From NCBI GenBank assembly GCA_030848705.1, contig CM061237.1, positions 83,199,910 through 83,263,909 on the forward strand: 64,000 bases of DNA, read 5' to 3'. The translations under genes and the position numbers were made by a program. This DNA comes from Heracleum sosnowskyi (Eukaryota; Streptophyta; Magnoliopsida; Apiales; Apiaceae). Numbering within the stretch: position 1 is the stretch's first letter; each line of letters opens with the position of its first letter. Below, one piece after another: positions 34,901-45,029 of this stretch. Below the pieces are notes generated by a model. It made no database searches, had not been told where the DNA came from, and was given only the letters and a program-made list of their open reading frames with translations.

Positions 34901-35246
34901 ATATCGCTCTATGGCTATTGCCTCCTGTGAAGCTACCTGGCTCTCAGCCCTCTTAAAAGACATGGGTCTTCAGAACCTCCCTCATACTCTCTTACTATGT
35001 GACAACCAAGCAGCCCTTGTTATGGCAGCAAATCCAGTGCTCCACGAGCGCACCAAACATGTCGAAGTAGATTGTCACTTTGTTCGGGAAAAGGTTAACT
35101 CTGGTGCCATTGTCACGAAACATGTTTCTACACACTCCCAGGTTGCTGATCTCCTTACCAAAGCTCTGTCCACAAAGCAGCACTATTATCTTCTGGGCAA
35201 GCTAGGAGCTGTAGCTGAAATCCCCTCCCAGCTTGAGGGGGAGTAA
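31910..35246 (+). pseudogene. pol of E3 (protease-integrase-RT-RNase H), one frameshift
   Basis: Protease WIVDTGATDHM lies in the gag frame (31928-32248). One extra base in a run of seven T (32232-32238) moves the reading to the next frame, which is then open for more than 1,000 residues to SQLEGE-TAA at 35246. Integrase: HNRLGH, HTDIWGPY, SDNALEF and RPQQNARVERKH (usual NG is NA; the Glu is present). RT: MQMDVMNAFLHGEL, LKKSLYGLRQAPRNWF, YVDDLLLAGND. RNase H: CDSDWATC, STAEAEYRS, CDNQAA. Only the T-run indel and the gag stops prevent a full polyprotein; an assembly error in the homopolymer is possible. Confidence 0.92.
35235..35243 (+). other. 3' polypurine tract of E3
   Basis: GAGGGGGAG directly before the 3' LTR and overlapping the last pol codons (EGE). 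Confidence 0.9.
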
Positions 35247-35578
35247 TGAGCATACTCTCAGTAAAACGTTGAGTAAAAAATGTTGCTAGTGTTGCTAGTA
35301 ACCTTCTATCTTTATTTCAGTTTATTTCAATGAACTTTATTATGTGTAATGTCATGTAATGACAAATAATTACAGGAAGGCTATCTCTGTCTCATTGATG
35401 GGAGTATCTTTTCTGTTAGACTAGCAGTACAATCCATTGGCTTATAGCTCAAGGACTAGGTTGTTTTTCATTTTGAGTTTTTAGATCTGAAGTGAATGAG
35501 ATATATGAGACTTGTTTTTCTCTCTACAACTCTTCTGCTCTTTGTTCTTCATTTGGCTTAAAATATAAAAAGGTATTA
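35244..35578 (+). repeat. 3' LTR of E3
   Basis: 335 bases, differing from the 5' copy at two positions found by reading. Confidence 0.92.
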
Positions 35579-35583
35579 GATGT

Positions 35584-36950
35584 CTCCAGATCTGCCTGAT
35601 AGTTTTGCACTAATATAGCCACACGAAATTTTCCCACATAATAAATTTACAATGATAATGTTGTTTATGATGATGCAAATGTTGTAGATACCTGAACTCG
35701 AAAAGGAAAAAGTTGCCTTTTAAATTGAAAGCTTCTGCCTTTAGAGCAATATATATATATATATATATTACACGTTCATGACCATTGAGTATACCATATC
35801 AATTATATTACATCTGTACACTATTAGAAATGAATTTTGCTTAACAATTATTTGGTTGCTCTTTAAGATAAAAAGCTTATCTTTAGTATCTCTGTACAAT
35901 ATATTAGATATTAGCATTCTTTATTTTCCATTTTATTTTGGCATCAATGTTTCATTTCATTCCAAAGATTCCTTGGCCGTTTCAAGTTGTCTAACCTTAC
36001 ATTATGTAAGGGTCCACCGCGGAAGCATACCTCACTGCTCCTCCAACTAGCAGTGAATCTATAAGGTAAATATTATGTAAGATATTCTTCAAAACTTATA
36101 GTAACAAACATTATAAATATAACGACTTGGTCATGTAAAAGTGTATCATGAAAACTACCAATATATTCCTATATATATTCCTGACTGTAATGGTGGAACA
36201 TGATTTTAATTGTCCCAAAGATTTTCACTCAGTGGCATAGTGCACACATCAGATGTCAACGTCCATCGTGTCTCCAGTAAAAGGGTGTCAATAGACTTTG
36301 ATGGTTCAGGACCTGGTGAATGGGGGAAAGTGTTGGAGCCCGGATACAGGTTCCATGGTATGTTAGATGGGAAATGAGTTACAGATTCTTCTTGAATACT
36401 AAGGCTGTTCACGTATATAAGAGCTCATTTAGAATTTAAAGTATGAAGGTGCTGATAATGAAAGCAGAGGATTTGCTGGATTGTTGTTTGAAAGAATCTT
36501 CTTGATCTTCTCCTAAGCAGCATTATCAAGTTTCATGCTTGCTAATGATTGCAGACAAATTTGATGCTTCGAGTTGGTGCATTTGTTGGCAAAAATTCTC
36601 GCCATGAAGCTCTGGTAAAGAGGAAACTGATGATTGTTCAAACTGGCCTTGAGTATAGAAAATTGACTGGAAACAATAATTTCCAATGTTAGTACATGGG
36701 AATTCCTGTCAAAACCAGAAATGTAGGAATTCCTTCGCATGAGGTTTTTTGAAAACCAGTAATGGATTTTTTATGATTTTCTCCGAATTTGTTATGGAAT
36801 GAACACTCAATACTATTGATAGCGTAAAACCTTCACTTTTTCTATCATATAGATATAATAGCTGCTATCTTCTTTTCTAAACATTTTCTCCTATTTTACT
36901 GTCCTCCAGTGTACTATGTTCAACCTTTGTGGTGACAAATTACTGATGTA
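35584..36950. other. intergenic DNA with (TA)n
   Basis: A (TA)10 tract lies at 35749-35768. A minus-strand open stretch at 36740-36513 (FSILKASLNNHQFPLYQSFM, LQSLASMKLDNAA) reads like protein, but stops follow and I do not recognise it. No other feature. Confidence 0.4.
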
Positions 36951-36958
36951 CTCACAAG

Positions 36959-37585
36959 TAGAGCTGTTCACGAACAGAGCTGTTCGTGAACAAGCTCGAG
37001 CTCGGCTCGTTAAGGGCTCGACTCGGATCGGCTCGTTAAGGGCTCGAGCTCGAACTTGAACACAAAAAATTGTTCGTAAAGAAAACGAGCTTGAGCCGAG
37101 CTATTAGTGAGCTCGACTCGAGCTCGGCTCGAGCTCGTTCGGCTCGAGATTGGCTCGATAAACCTCGAAAAAATTAAGATATATTCGATTTATTTTTATA
37201 TTATTTGTTAATATTTTAAATTAATTTTGTAATTTATAGTATGTGTATTTTAGGTTTATTGAGAATTGATCGGGAAATTAGGTTCGGTTTCGACAAAAAA
37301 TATTTTAGTTCGTTGGGCTAAGAAAAATTGGGCTTTATTATCAATTAAAATTGTAAGTTTTAATGAGCTCGGCTCGACTCGGCTCGGCTCGACTCGGCTC
37401 GTTTTTGTTCGATAAAAGCTCGTGTTCGGCTCGTTAGTTAACGAGCTCGAGCTCGAACACGAATTTTGTGCGATAAGAAAGCTCGGCTTGGCTCGGCTCG
37501 TCAGAGAAAAATGTAAAGCTCGGCTCGTTTACATCAAAGCTCGGCTCGGCACGGCTCGGTTCGGCTCGGTTCGTGAACAACCCTA
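36959..37585. mobile_element. hAT-type MITE rich in GAGCTCGGCTCG
   Basis: Ends pair as TAGAGCTGTTCACGAAC and inverted TAGGGTTGTTCACGAAC (two differences), flanked by the 8-base duplication CTCACAAG (36951-36958 and 37586-37593). An 8-base TSD with TAGGG-type ends is typical of hAT elements. Both flanks of the 627-base body carry many GCTCGAGCTCGGCTCG-like words in both orientations, so the ends fold back. No transposase. The 99-codon ORF starting at 37422 is composed of these repeats and is not a gene. Confidence 0.88.
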
Positions 37586-37593
37586 CTCACAAG

Positions 37594-38434
37594 CACAAGG
37601 CGCCAACATACCTTTTGGAGTATCCGCCCAAAGCTTCAGGTGCGCTTTAAGTTCTACATTTAATGAAATGAAAATTTATAGTCACTGCTTTATATCACAT
37701 ACAAATATTTCATTTTTTTAAAGAATTCTATACTATCGATTTAGATTCGTAACATGTACACTACAGACAAGGGGATGCCTACACATAGAGATTATGCTTA
37801 AAGACTGTTTTTACTGATACTTAAAAGTTACTTCTCAGCACTTGAAATTTCAGATCAAGTACTCGTACATGCATTTCACTATGTACTATATTTCAGCTCA
37901 ATTGCACTTTTGCTCACATCTTGATGTCTCTAAAAAACACTACAAATTATACCCTACATATCATTAGATTAAGGTACAAAATAAATATTAGGTACTCGAA
38001 CCTTGTTCCAACATTATAGAAATGTACACAATTCTACATGACTAAAAAGACTAAAGAACATCTTGCAAATACTAAGGTAGTCATAGTATTATAAGATTAA
38101 AAAGTATAAAAAGTATGAAAATTCAACATTTAGGTTTTATTCTCTTTCTAAGATTACACTTAGAAAACAAAAAAGTGTAAAAGAGTATACCATATTTGAC
38201 ATATATTTAAAATAAGATAGAAACTGTAATTGAAACAATAAATATAATACTCTCAAAGAAAGAAAAACAAGAAGTACACCTGAGAACTAAAACAATGGCA
38301 GGTAATTATAATGCAGAATCAGTTGTTGACTGGGGATTGAGACTTGAAACTATAACAATAATACACCACTCAACAAAACCATTGATCTTAATTATCCTCA
38401 AATTACAGAAATTTCATTTGTTTCTCATCCTTCC
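37594..38434. other. intergenic DNA, nothing recognised
   Basis: AT-rich sequence without repeat ends or credible ORFs. Confidence 0.4.
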
Positions 38435-38611
38435 ATGGCTTTTGAAGAAGAAATAAGTGTAAGCCTTTTATGTTTTGGGTTGGGTCCGATGAAAAACTAT
38501 CCGCGGCTTGCGTTTGTTTCTGTGAATGGTCAGGGGCCTCCCCGGAAGCGAGTGCGCCCTCCGATCGTCATAATTGAGGAAGTTTTGCAGCGCCGGAGGT
38601 TGTCAAGGTAG
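38435..38611 (+). CDS. possible small ORF or exon (58 aa), unknown
   Basis: MAFEEEISVSLLCF...VLQRRRLSR, 58 residues with a basic PPRKRVRPP stretch. The block is markedly richer in G+C than its surroundings, has a good ATG context (CCATGG), and 30 bases after the stop carries GAAAG-GTAAGC, a strong donor-like site. It may be the first exon of a decayed or captured gene. No family recognised. Confidence 0.25.
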   Translation: MAFEEEISVSLLCFGLGPMKNYPRLAFVSVNGQGPPRKRVRPPIVIIEEVLQRRRLSR

Positions 38612-38782
38612 AGGGTAAACGCCCAGTGCCCGAAAGGTAAGCTCCAATTTTAGGTATAACAACTTATTTTTTAATTGGTTCTTCATTTTTTGAACAAAAA
38701 AATCAATCCAAAAGGTTACCTGATTTAACATTTTGGCTCACAAGACGGTCGACGTAACTATATTTTTCAGCATTAGAATTAA

Positions 38783-39239
38783 GACTTAATTGCACTTTAG
38801 TGGCTCGAACTATAATTTTTTGGCAGACAAATGGCCGAATTATTAATTTAGCCACTTTAGTGGCCGAACAATTTATTTTTTAACACTTTATTGCATTCCG
38901 TCATGTCAGTTGGACGGCGTTACAGTGTGAAAGGGGTATTTTCGTCAGTTTACTTACAACGGTTATGTATACATACAGCTGCCTATATATAACTTCATAT
39001 CAGTTCATTAGTAACCGTTGATATGGAGTTATATATAGGCAGCTGTATGTATACATAACCGTTGAAAATTAAACTGACGAAAATACCCCTTTCACATTGT
39101 AACGTCGTCCAACTGACATGACGGAATGTAATAAAGTGTTAAAAAATAAATTGTTCGGCCACTAAAGTGGCTAAATTAATAATTCGGCCATTTTTCTGCC
39201 AAAAAATTATAGTTCGAGCCACTAAAGTGCAATTAAGTC
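38783..39239. mobile_element. Mutator-type foldback MITE
   Basis: A near-perfect long inverted repeat: about 215-base arms start GACTTAATTGCACTTTAGTG and meet around a short loop near 38999-39021. The flanks carry the 9-base duplication TAGAATTAA (38774-38782 and 39240-39248). A 9-base TSD and G...C ends point to Mutator-like transposition. No coding capacity. Arms differ by only a few bases. Confidence 0.88.
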
Positions 39240-39274
39240 TAGAATTAAACCTTATCTTTAGTATGTTTGTTTAT

Positions 39275-39525
39275 AGGCTTAATGACCTTTTAACCCCTGA
39301 GGTTTAGTACCATATACCCATCAACCCCTGTGTTTTAAAAGTGTATCTTTTAGTCCCTGAGGTACTGAAATCATACCTTTCTTTCAACCCTTATACCGGT
39401 TCTTAACAAAAAATCGGTATAACTCGGATGGGCAAAATAGTCTTTACAGTTATACCAAACAGTGTACCTTTTAGCCCATAAGGTACTGAAATAATACATT
39501 TTAGCGCCTGAGGTACTGAAATCAA
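39275..39525. repeat. repeat with CCTGAGGTACTGAAAT units
   Basis: Three phrases of the form TTTTAGYCCxTGAGGTACTGAAAT occur near 39352, 39471 and 39503, after TTAATGACCTTTTAACCCC. This resembles termini of non-autonomous plant DNA transposons, but no matching second end or TSD was found. Confidence 0.4.
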
Positions 39526-40181
39526 AAAATTATCTGATAGGTCTAGATAAGAAATTTGTGAGATTCATTGAAGGATTTCAGCAAAAGTTGATAAGAAGGG
39601 CTACGAAGAACATAAGAGTTCTACCGTGCGAATGACATGTGTTTCCAATGACATTTTATTAACTGACAGAGATTCTGGTAATGTGCAAGTATTTGCGATC
39701 GTAAGTTGTGCATTCCTGTAGTTTGTGTTTTACTAATAAACTCACTTGTGTTTGTGTTCCAGACAATCATTTGTGTTCTTTTGGCTCAATACCAACCATG
39801 TGTGTGTATATACATGCAGATAGAAAGACAGTGTATGAAGCGGCATACAGCTGCTTAAATGAAAGTAATCCATGCATGTTGTCTGAGGAAAATGTCAAAC
39901 TTATAGGCAATTGTATTAGTTTTGTACAAATCCGTCCTCCCACCATGGTTAATTGACTAAGGATTATCCAAGCTAGTGTGCCGTATCGTTAATATATGAT
40001 CATTGGTTCAAATCACATATTAAAATTACATTTCCTAAGAATTCAGGACTATCGATATAGTACCTAAGATGTATGCCAGAATCAGACGGATACCTACACA
40101 CACTGAAAATATATTTAATCAAATTTAATTATTACTAAAACCTATAAAATTGGAATTAAATTAAATAATTTATAAAACTCT
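39526..40181. other. unassigned DNA
   Basis: Contains open stretches (for example 39572-39700 reading KVDKKGYEEHKSSTVRMTC, and 39708-39956) that look faintly gene-like but match nothing I recognise. They could be 5' remnants of the RPA1-like relic to the right. Confidence 0.3.
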
Positions 40182-40894
40182 TTGAATAAGTTGCACTTTA
40201 TATTAGATTGTTTTATTAGATTAAACTTGCACTTTATACTGGTGTAGAAGGTAAGGCTTAAAATGTTAAAGATCTCGAGCACACGGAAACTAGGAGACCT
40301 TATGGTTTGTTCTACGCCTGATAAGCAACTGGGTAGAACCATGTCATGATTTAAAAACCCTTTGTAATTGAGGTCGACCTGCGACTAACTAACTTGGATC
40401 TTACATAATGATATTTTATTGAAATCAGTATTATCAGATCAATTAATTTTACCAACCATAGACTTTTAGTAATTAGGGAACTGACTAATAATTCTGTGGC
40501 AGTTGGTCCTTGTAAAAACCTTTTCCAGCGATCTCTTAAATTTCCGAGTAGGGTTAAATACTTGATTGAATTAGTTGCACAACATATTAGGTGTTGTATT
40601 ATATCATACTTGCACTTTATACAGGTGTAGGATGAAGGGCTTAAAATGTTGTAGTTCTCTTGGACACCGAAGGAGGAAACTAGGAGAACTTATGGTTTGT
40701 TCTACGCCTGATAAGTAGTTGGGTGGAACCATGTTAAGATAATAAAAAGCTTCGGAATTGAGGTCGACGTGCGACTAACTAACGTGTATCTTGCATACTA
40801 ATATTTTATCGGAATTAGTATTATCAGATCAATTAATTTTACCAACCATTGACTATTAGTAATTAGGAAACTGAGTAATAATTCAGTAGCAGTT
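40182..40894 (+). repeat. direct duplication of a 325-base block
   Basis: Copy A is 40182-40504 and copy B 40566-40894, offset about 390 bases with a 60-base gap. Shared landmarks: TATGGTTTGTTCTACGCCTG, GAGGTCGAC-TGCGACTAACT and TATCAGATCAATTAATTTTA. They differ by scattered substitutions and small indels. Non-coding; no TSD or terminal motif, so not LTRs. Confidence 0.85.
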
Positions 40895-40976
40895 ATTTAT
40901 AATTTAGTTGCCAACGAATATGTTAACTGCTTACATTGCAATTATACAGAGCAAGTATCATGTGAATCTGATTTTC

Positions 40977-41092
40977 TTGAATGCATACCCTAAATCAGGA
41001 TTTATCACCCTAATAACTCCTTTTTATTTATTCATTGAATGCATTCCCTAAATCAAGATTTATCAGCATAATAACTTCTTTTTATCTATCTC
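40977..41092 (+). repeat. 58-base tandem duplication
   Basis: Two adjacent copies beginning TTGAATGCATACCC and TTGAATGCATTCCC (period 58), diverged at several sites. Confidence 0.8.
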
Positions 41093-41126
41093 CTTTTTTG
41101 GTGTACCAAGTAGTTAATCAAATCTT

Positions 41127-41799
41127 CTTTCCTCCCTCTACAACTTGCCCTAAGAGGTGCAGAAGTTGCGTCCAGGAGGCAAACCCCTGCACACATCGGT
41201 AACAGATGTTAATATTTCGTAACACTGCTTGGCCATGCATATTTGAGCTTCATCTAATTTCAGCTTCATTTGACAACTGGGAACATATGCTTACCTACAA
41301 TTGCCTTCAGCTTACTTGGGCATAATTAAGTTTGCCCCTTTCTTCGTATTAGCATGTTGGAATCAGATCTGAGTACTAAGAAATATTTGTTTGGTCCACT
41401 TACAGGGTGGCCATCCGCATTGAGGATGATTATGGCACGACAACCTTAACATTGTTCAAGAAGGAAGCCAAACAACTTTTAGGCATCCCTTTGTAAAAAT
41501 TGTTGAGAGAATTGGAGGTATAGTTGTTATTAGTTGATATTCTAAAAAGATATACCACTACTTTCTCATAACTACTTGTATCAATTCCACAGAACGAAAC
41601 CATGACCAAGTTCATGCCTCTATGAAAAATATTATTTGGAAAATGTGTGAATTTCAAATTAAGGTTAGTTCTTACGACGTATTCCATGGATTTGAGGATT
41701 ACAATGTGACTTGCTTCTCTAAGTACTCACCAACTGCTATCAACGAGGACAATGATAATAGCAGCGACAACTTGCAGAAGAAACAAAAGTGTGGTTGAA
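41127..41799 (+). pseudogene. RPA1-like (replication protein A 70 kDa) C-terminal relic
   Basis: Three exon-like pieces resemble the C-terminal OB fold and zinc finger of plant RPA1-like proteins. Piece 1 ends CPKRCRSCVQEANPCTHR at a donor (41199); piece 2 (41406-41517) reads VAIRIEDDYGTTTLTLFKKE AKQLLGIP, in phase across that intron; piece 3 (41592-41799) reads KMCEFQIKVSSYDVFHGF and ends KKQKCG-TGA. A TAA at 41494-41496 interrupts piece 2, and the second GT-AG intron (41518-41592) leaves piece 3 one base out of phase. RPA1 binds single-stranded DNA. RPA-like ORFs occur in plant Helitrons, and a Helitron-like 3' end lies at 42122, so capture is likely. Family call is by pattern only. Confidence 0.5.
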
Positions 41800-42091
41800 T
41801 AGGTGCAAAAGCAACGAATCTTGCTAATACATTTATATACATATTGATGGATTTTATTCACGTTTAAAACATATGCTTTTAAATTAATTTCCCTTTTGTA
41901 TAGGATAAATCGTTGCATTTATAGGCATAAATGGAACGTAAGCCTGAACTTGATTTGCTTTATGAACCAGTTTCACCTATATACTGCTTTGTTCATGCAT
42001 TTAGATTGCCACCTACATATCGTTTCGTAACAAAACATGTTCAATCTGCCACATCAAATCTTTAATGGAACCCTTTTTTTACTGTGCTAGA

Positions 42092-42122
42092 AAATGACCT
42101 ATGCCTCGTACGGGTATGCTAG
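42092..42122 (+). mobile_element. Helitron-like 3' end
   Basis: CCTATGCCTCGTACGGGTATGCTAG then T: a decayed CCCGTGC...GCACGGG hairpin followed after a few bases by CTAG. Together with the RPA1-like relic 300 bases upstream it suggests the 3' part of an old Helitron. Confidence 0.45.
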
Positions 42123-42123
42123 T

Positions 42124-42277
42124 TTTAATAAACACTTGATTGTTATTTCTTTTCTTTTTTTCTAATTAACAGATCAACAGAAATGGATCACCTTTAATAA
42201 ACACTTGATTGTTATTTCTTTTCTTTTTTTCTAATTAACAGATCAACAGAAATGGATCACCTTTAATAAACACTTGA
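42124..42277 (+). repeat. 69-base tandem repeat, about 2.2 copies
   Basis: Units start TTTAATAAACACTTGA at 42124, 42193 and 42262 (partial). The first two are essentially identical, so the duplication is recent. Confidence 0.92.
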
Positions 42278-44876
42278 AATGCACGAGTTTATATCATGCA
42301 CATGAATTATTCAGCTTTATGACGCACTCTGGTGTGAATTACTAGTGCTTGGGATGAGTAATATGATTGTGAAATTCATGCCAGCTGTCTGTAATTTAAG
42401 GTTGTTACCAAATTGACTTCTTCTAGAATTGATGTAATGAAAAAATTGTCAACTAGATGACTTGGTTGGGCAGATCTTGTGCAGTTCACGGTTTCTGCCT
42501 CAAATCAGGTGAAGTAATTGCATTTTGTACGGAATCTTAAAAGAAAACTTTGTATCTGATTAAAATGTTATCTCAATGCAGTTGTATAATTTGAATTTCT
42601 ATCTCCATCTATTGGTTTAATGATCTTTGGTTGGCTGCTGGCAGCTAGATATTGTTCTTTGGGATGGTGGTTATTCTAGTCTGCTTGGTGCTATAGGCTT
42701 CTGTTCATCCTTTTCACAATTTTAATTCCAGCTATTAATTGATTGCTGGTGAGTAAACATGTATGTTTGAAGTGCCTGGGGCTCGTTCTTTTGTCGTTTA
42801 ATATTTCTTAACCGACTTGTCCCCCCATCCCATGGCATTAATATTTAAAGTACATTTGATTACTTGTTTATTTTGGAGATTAAATTATATTTTTAGCCAA
42901 CATCAACACTTGATTTCATATTTATTTATGATGGATTGAGTTGTTCTGGGGTTTAGTTCATCACTTGGTCCTTTGTTTCTGTAGCTTTAAGTTCTCAAAA
43001 ATGGCGAATGTGCTTTCTTGATAATGTAAGTAAGTTTGAGGTCTGTACCAGTATTTGGTAAACTTTTGGACTTTGAACGTCTGAGGTGTACATTGATGCC
43101 TGTTTTAATATAATTCACCTATTATTATTATTGATTGTTTATCCACTTTGAGATAATAACAAACTAGATTATTTATGATCCAGCAGACTACATGGAATGT
43201 CTCTTTGTTACGTCATATACCCTAGAGCTGGGTGAGGGTGGGTGTTGATGATTCACTTACTGGTATTCTTTCCTACATTATTTTTTTCAAGGGCATTATG
43301 GTGGCTGTATATCGTAGCATAGCTACCTGGACCTGAATGACATGTTTGGTCAACTAAGTTTGACTTTGGACAGTCCAACTATTGCCATCGTCTTAGCCTT
43401 ATTGCAAGCATCAGAATTTCAGACTAAAAAGTGAAAGTCCATGTCGCGTAGAGTAAAAGCTAGCATATGAGAAATATGCGGCAGATGACATGATCTAGTG
43501 ATTATTTGCATCAGAATTATGTTTACTGTTGTTCTGCACATACCTCGTCAGCTGTTGGTCTGGCTGGTGAGGAATGGCCAAGTAATATAGTTGCTGGGTA
43601 AAGATGATCTGTGCACATAATCAGCACTCAGTAGGTTTGGCGCAAGCACAAAAAACATCAACTATGTACTGGAATTTTGATATACTTGTGTCATTATTAT
43701 AGGTCGTTCTTGATGAAATTGATGGGTAAAGTTGATATTAGTTATATACAGATGTAGAACGAGAACCAGACTGTGAGTCGCAAGGTATTCTAGCTACTTT
43801 GGGGTGTATGATGTTTAAAAGAAGCGGCCTCATGGGTCAGCTGGTACATCTATTACGTCTTCTTGAGTTCAAGTTGACGTTTTCTGTGGTAAATTACATA
43901 TGTTTTAATTATCAAGGTATTTTATTTGCCGTGGTAAATTGGTGTGCTAGACTTGATGACTTGTGTATCTTACAATGTGACAGCCTGCAATCAAATTTTC
44001 CAGCAATAGATTTAGAATCGTCAAAAGTGTTGATACAAGAATTTGATGTGAACTTACATAAGCAATCACATCTAGCATGTATAATTTCAAAGTAAGATCA
44101 TGTATTCTTACAGTATAATATTTATTTTGAGATACAGAAACAAGGTTTATTTTTGTTTATACTTCCATGCCAGACAGAGGTAGAAACTAGAGAAAAGAAT
44201 TGACCTCTTAGTGCTCAAAAGTAATAGGAAGATTTAGAACTACTACTTGTGTGATACCGCCTTTGAAGTTTGCTAAACCGGACAACATATATGCAGGCGT
44301 ACAATTTTGTGTGTGTATAAACAATGATGATTGTCTGCACTTTGTTTGTAGATCATTTGGAGTTTTGGCCAGTTGACAAGAGGATATGTGGTGGAAGGGA
44401 AGAGATGGCATCTGCTATGGTTGAGCAAAGAGAGCAGAGGGAAATTTTAGTTTGAAATGACGGGTATCGGGATAAACTCTGAATTCAGTCGGCAGCAAGT
44501 AAGGTTGTTGGTAGAAGATAATGTACTGAGCCGAATCCAAACCCAAACCGAAATCCACTTTTAGTTTCTTTATTTATCTATGCAATGATCCGGTTTAAAC
44601 TGACATCCTTGTACTCACACATGATTATAACACTGGTTTGCATACATAAATTTTATTAGCGACTAGATTGTTCATTTATCCTAGCAATCTCTTAGTCTAC
44701 TGAAACAACCTAAAAGAAGGAAGACAGAACAAGGAACATTTATCTTATCTTAATATTCTTCTAGTATCTCCAACTCCTGAAAAAGAAAGCATGCTGGTAT
44801 CTAGCCATTTAGGATTCAAGCTAGTACTACCATTAAAATTGTCTGGTATCTAACTTTCTTGTATAGATAATATTTG
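42278..44876. other. intergenic DNA with a possible SINE fragment
   Basis: No gene recognised over 2.6 kb. At 43818-43870 the sequence GGGTCAGCTGGTACATC followed about 20 bases later by GAGTTCAAGTT resembles Pol III A and B boxes of plant tRNA-derived SINEs; no clear end or TSD was found. The 98-codon ORF at 43799-44095 begins within this and is not supported. Confidence 0.3.
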
Positions 44877-44984
44877 ACACATGGCTCATTTCTATTGGAT
44901 ATTCGTTGCATTTCTCCATATCTAGATATCATTTGACCAACAATTAACATTTATGGTAAAGTTAAATGATATAGTCAATAATAG

Positions 44985-45029
44985 GTTTTTTATAAGCCCA
45001 TATGAATTTTTAAATCCTTTACATTTTCA
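44985..45029 (+). promoter_or_regulatory. possible core promoter of pTAC16-like gene
   Basis: TTTTTTATAAGCCC (about 44988) is a TATA-like site some 35 bases before the ATG at 45030. The leader would be very short, so an upstream start is equally possible. Confidence 0.25.

Larger units (their letters stand above)
30347..35578 (+). mobile_element. E3: complete Ale/Retrofit-like Ty1/copia element
   Basis: A 5,232-base element with 335-base LTRs (30347-30681, 35244-35578) ending TAAT...ATTA. PBS TGGTATCAGAGC follows the 5' LTR and GAGGGGGAG precedes the 3' LTR. Flanks AATGT (30342-30346) and GATGT (35579-35583) form a 5-base duplication with one mismatch. The two LTRs differ at two sites that I can find (CTCTATCTC/CTCTGTCTC and TTATATCTG/TTAGATCTG), so the insertion is recent but older than E2. 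No third ORF. Lineage is inferred from gag and RT sequence style. Confidence 0.93.

Noticed and set aside
37422..37721. 99-codon ORF at the right end of the hAT MITE
   Set aside because: Made of GCTCGGCTCG repeat words and crosses the TIR and TSD.
39708..39956. 82-codon Cys-rich ORF
   Set aside because: No family pattern; Cys come from TGT-rich sequence. Noted only as possible relic.
40182..40894. The duplicated block as LTRs of a small element
   Set aside because: No TG/CA ends, PBS, PPT or TSD, and only 60 bases lie between the copies.
43799..44095. 98-codon ORF
   Set aside because: Starts in a SINE-like stretch and has no protein features.
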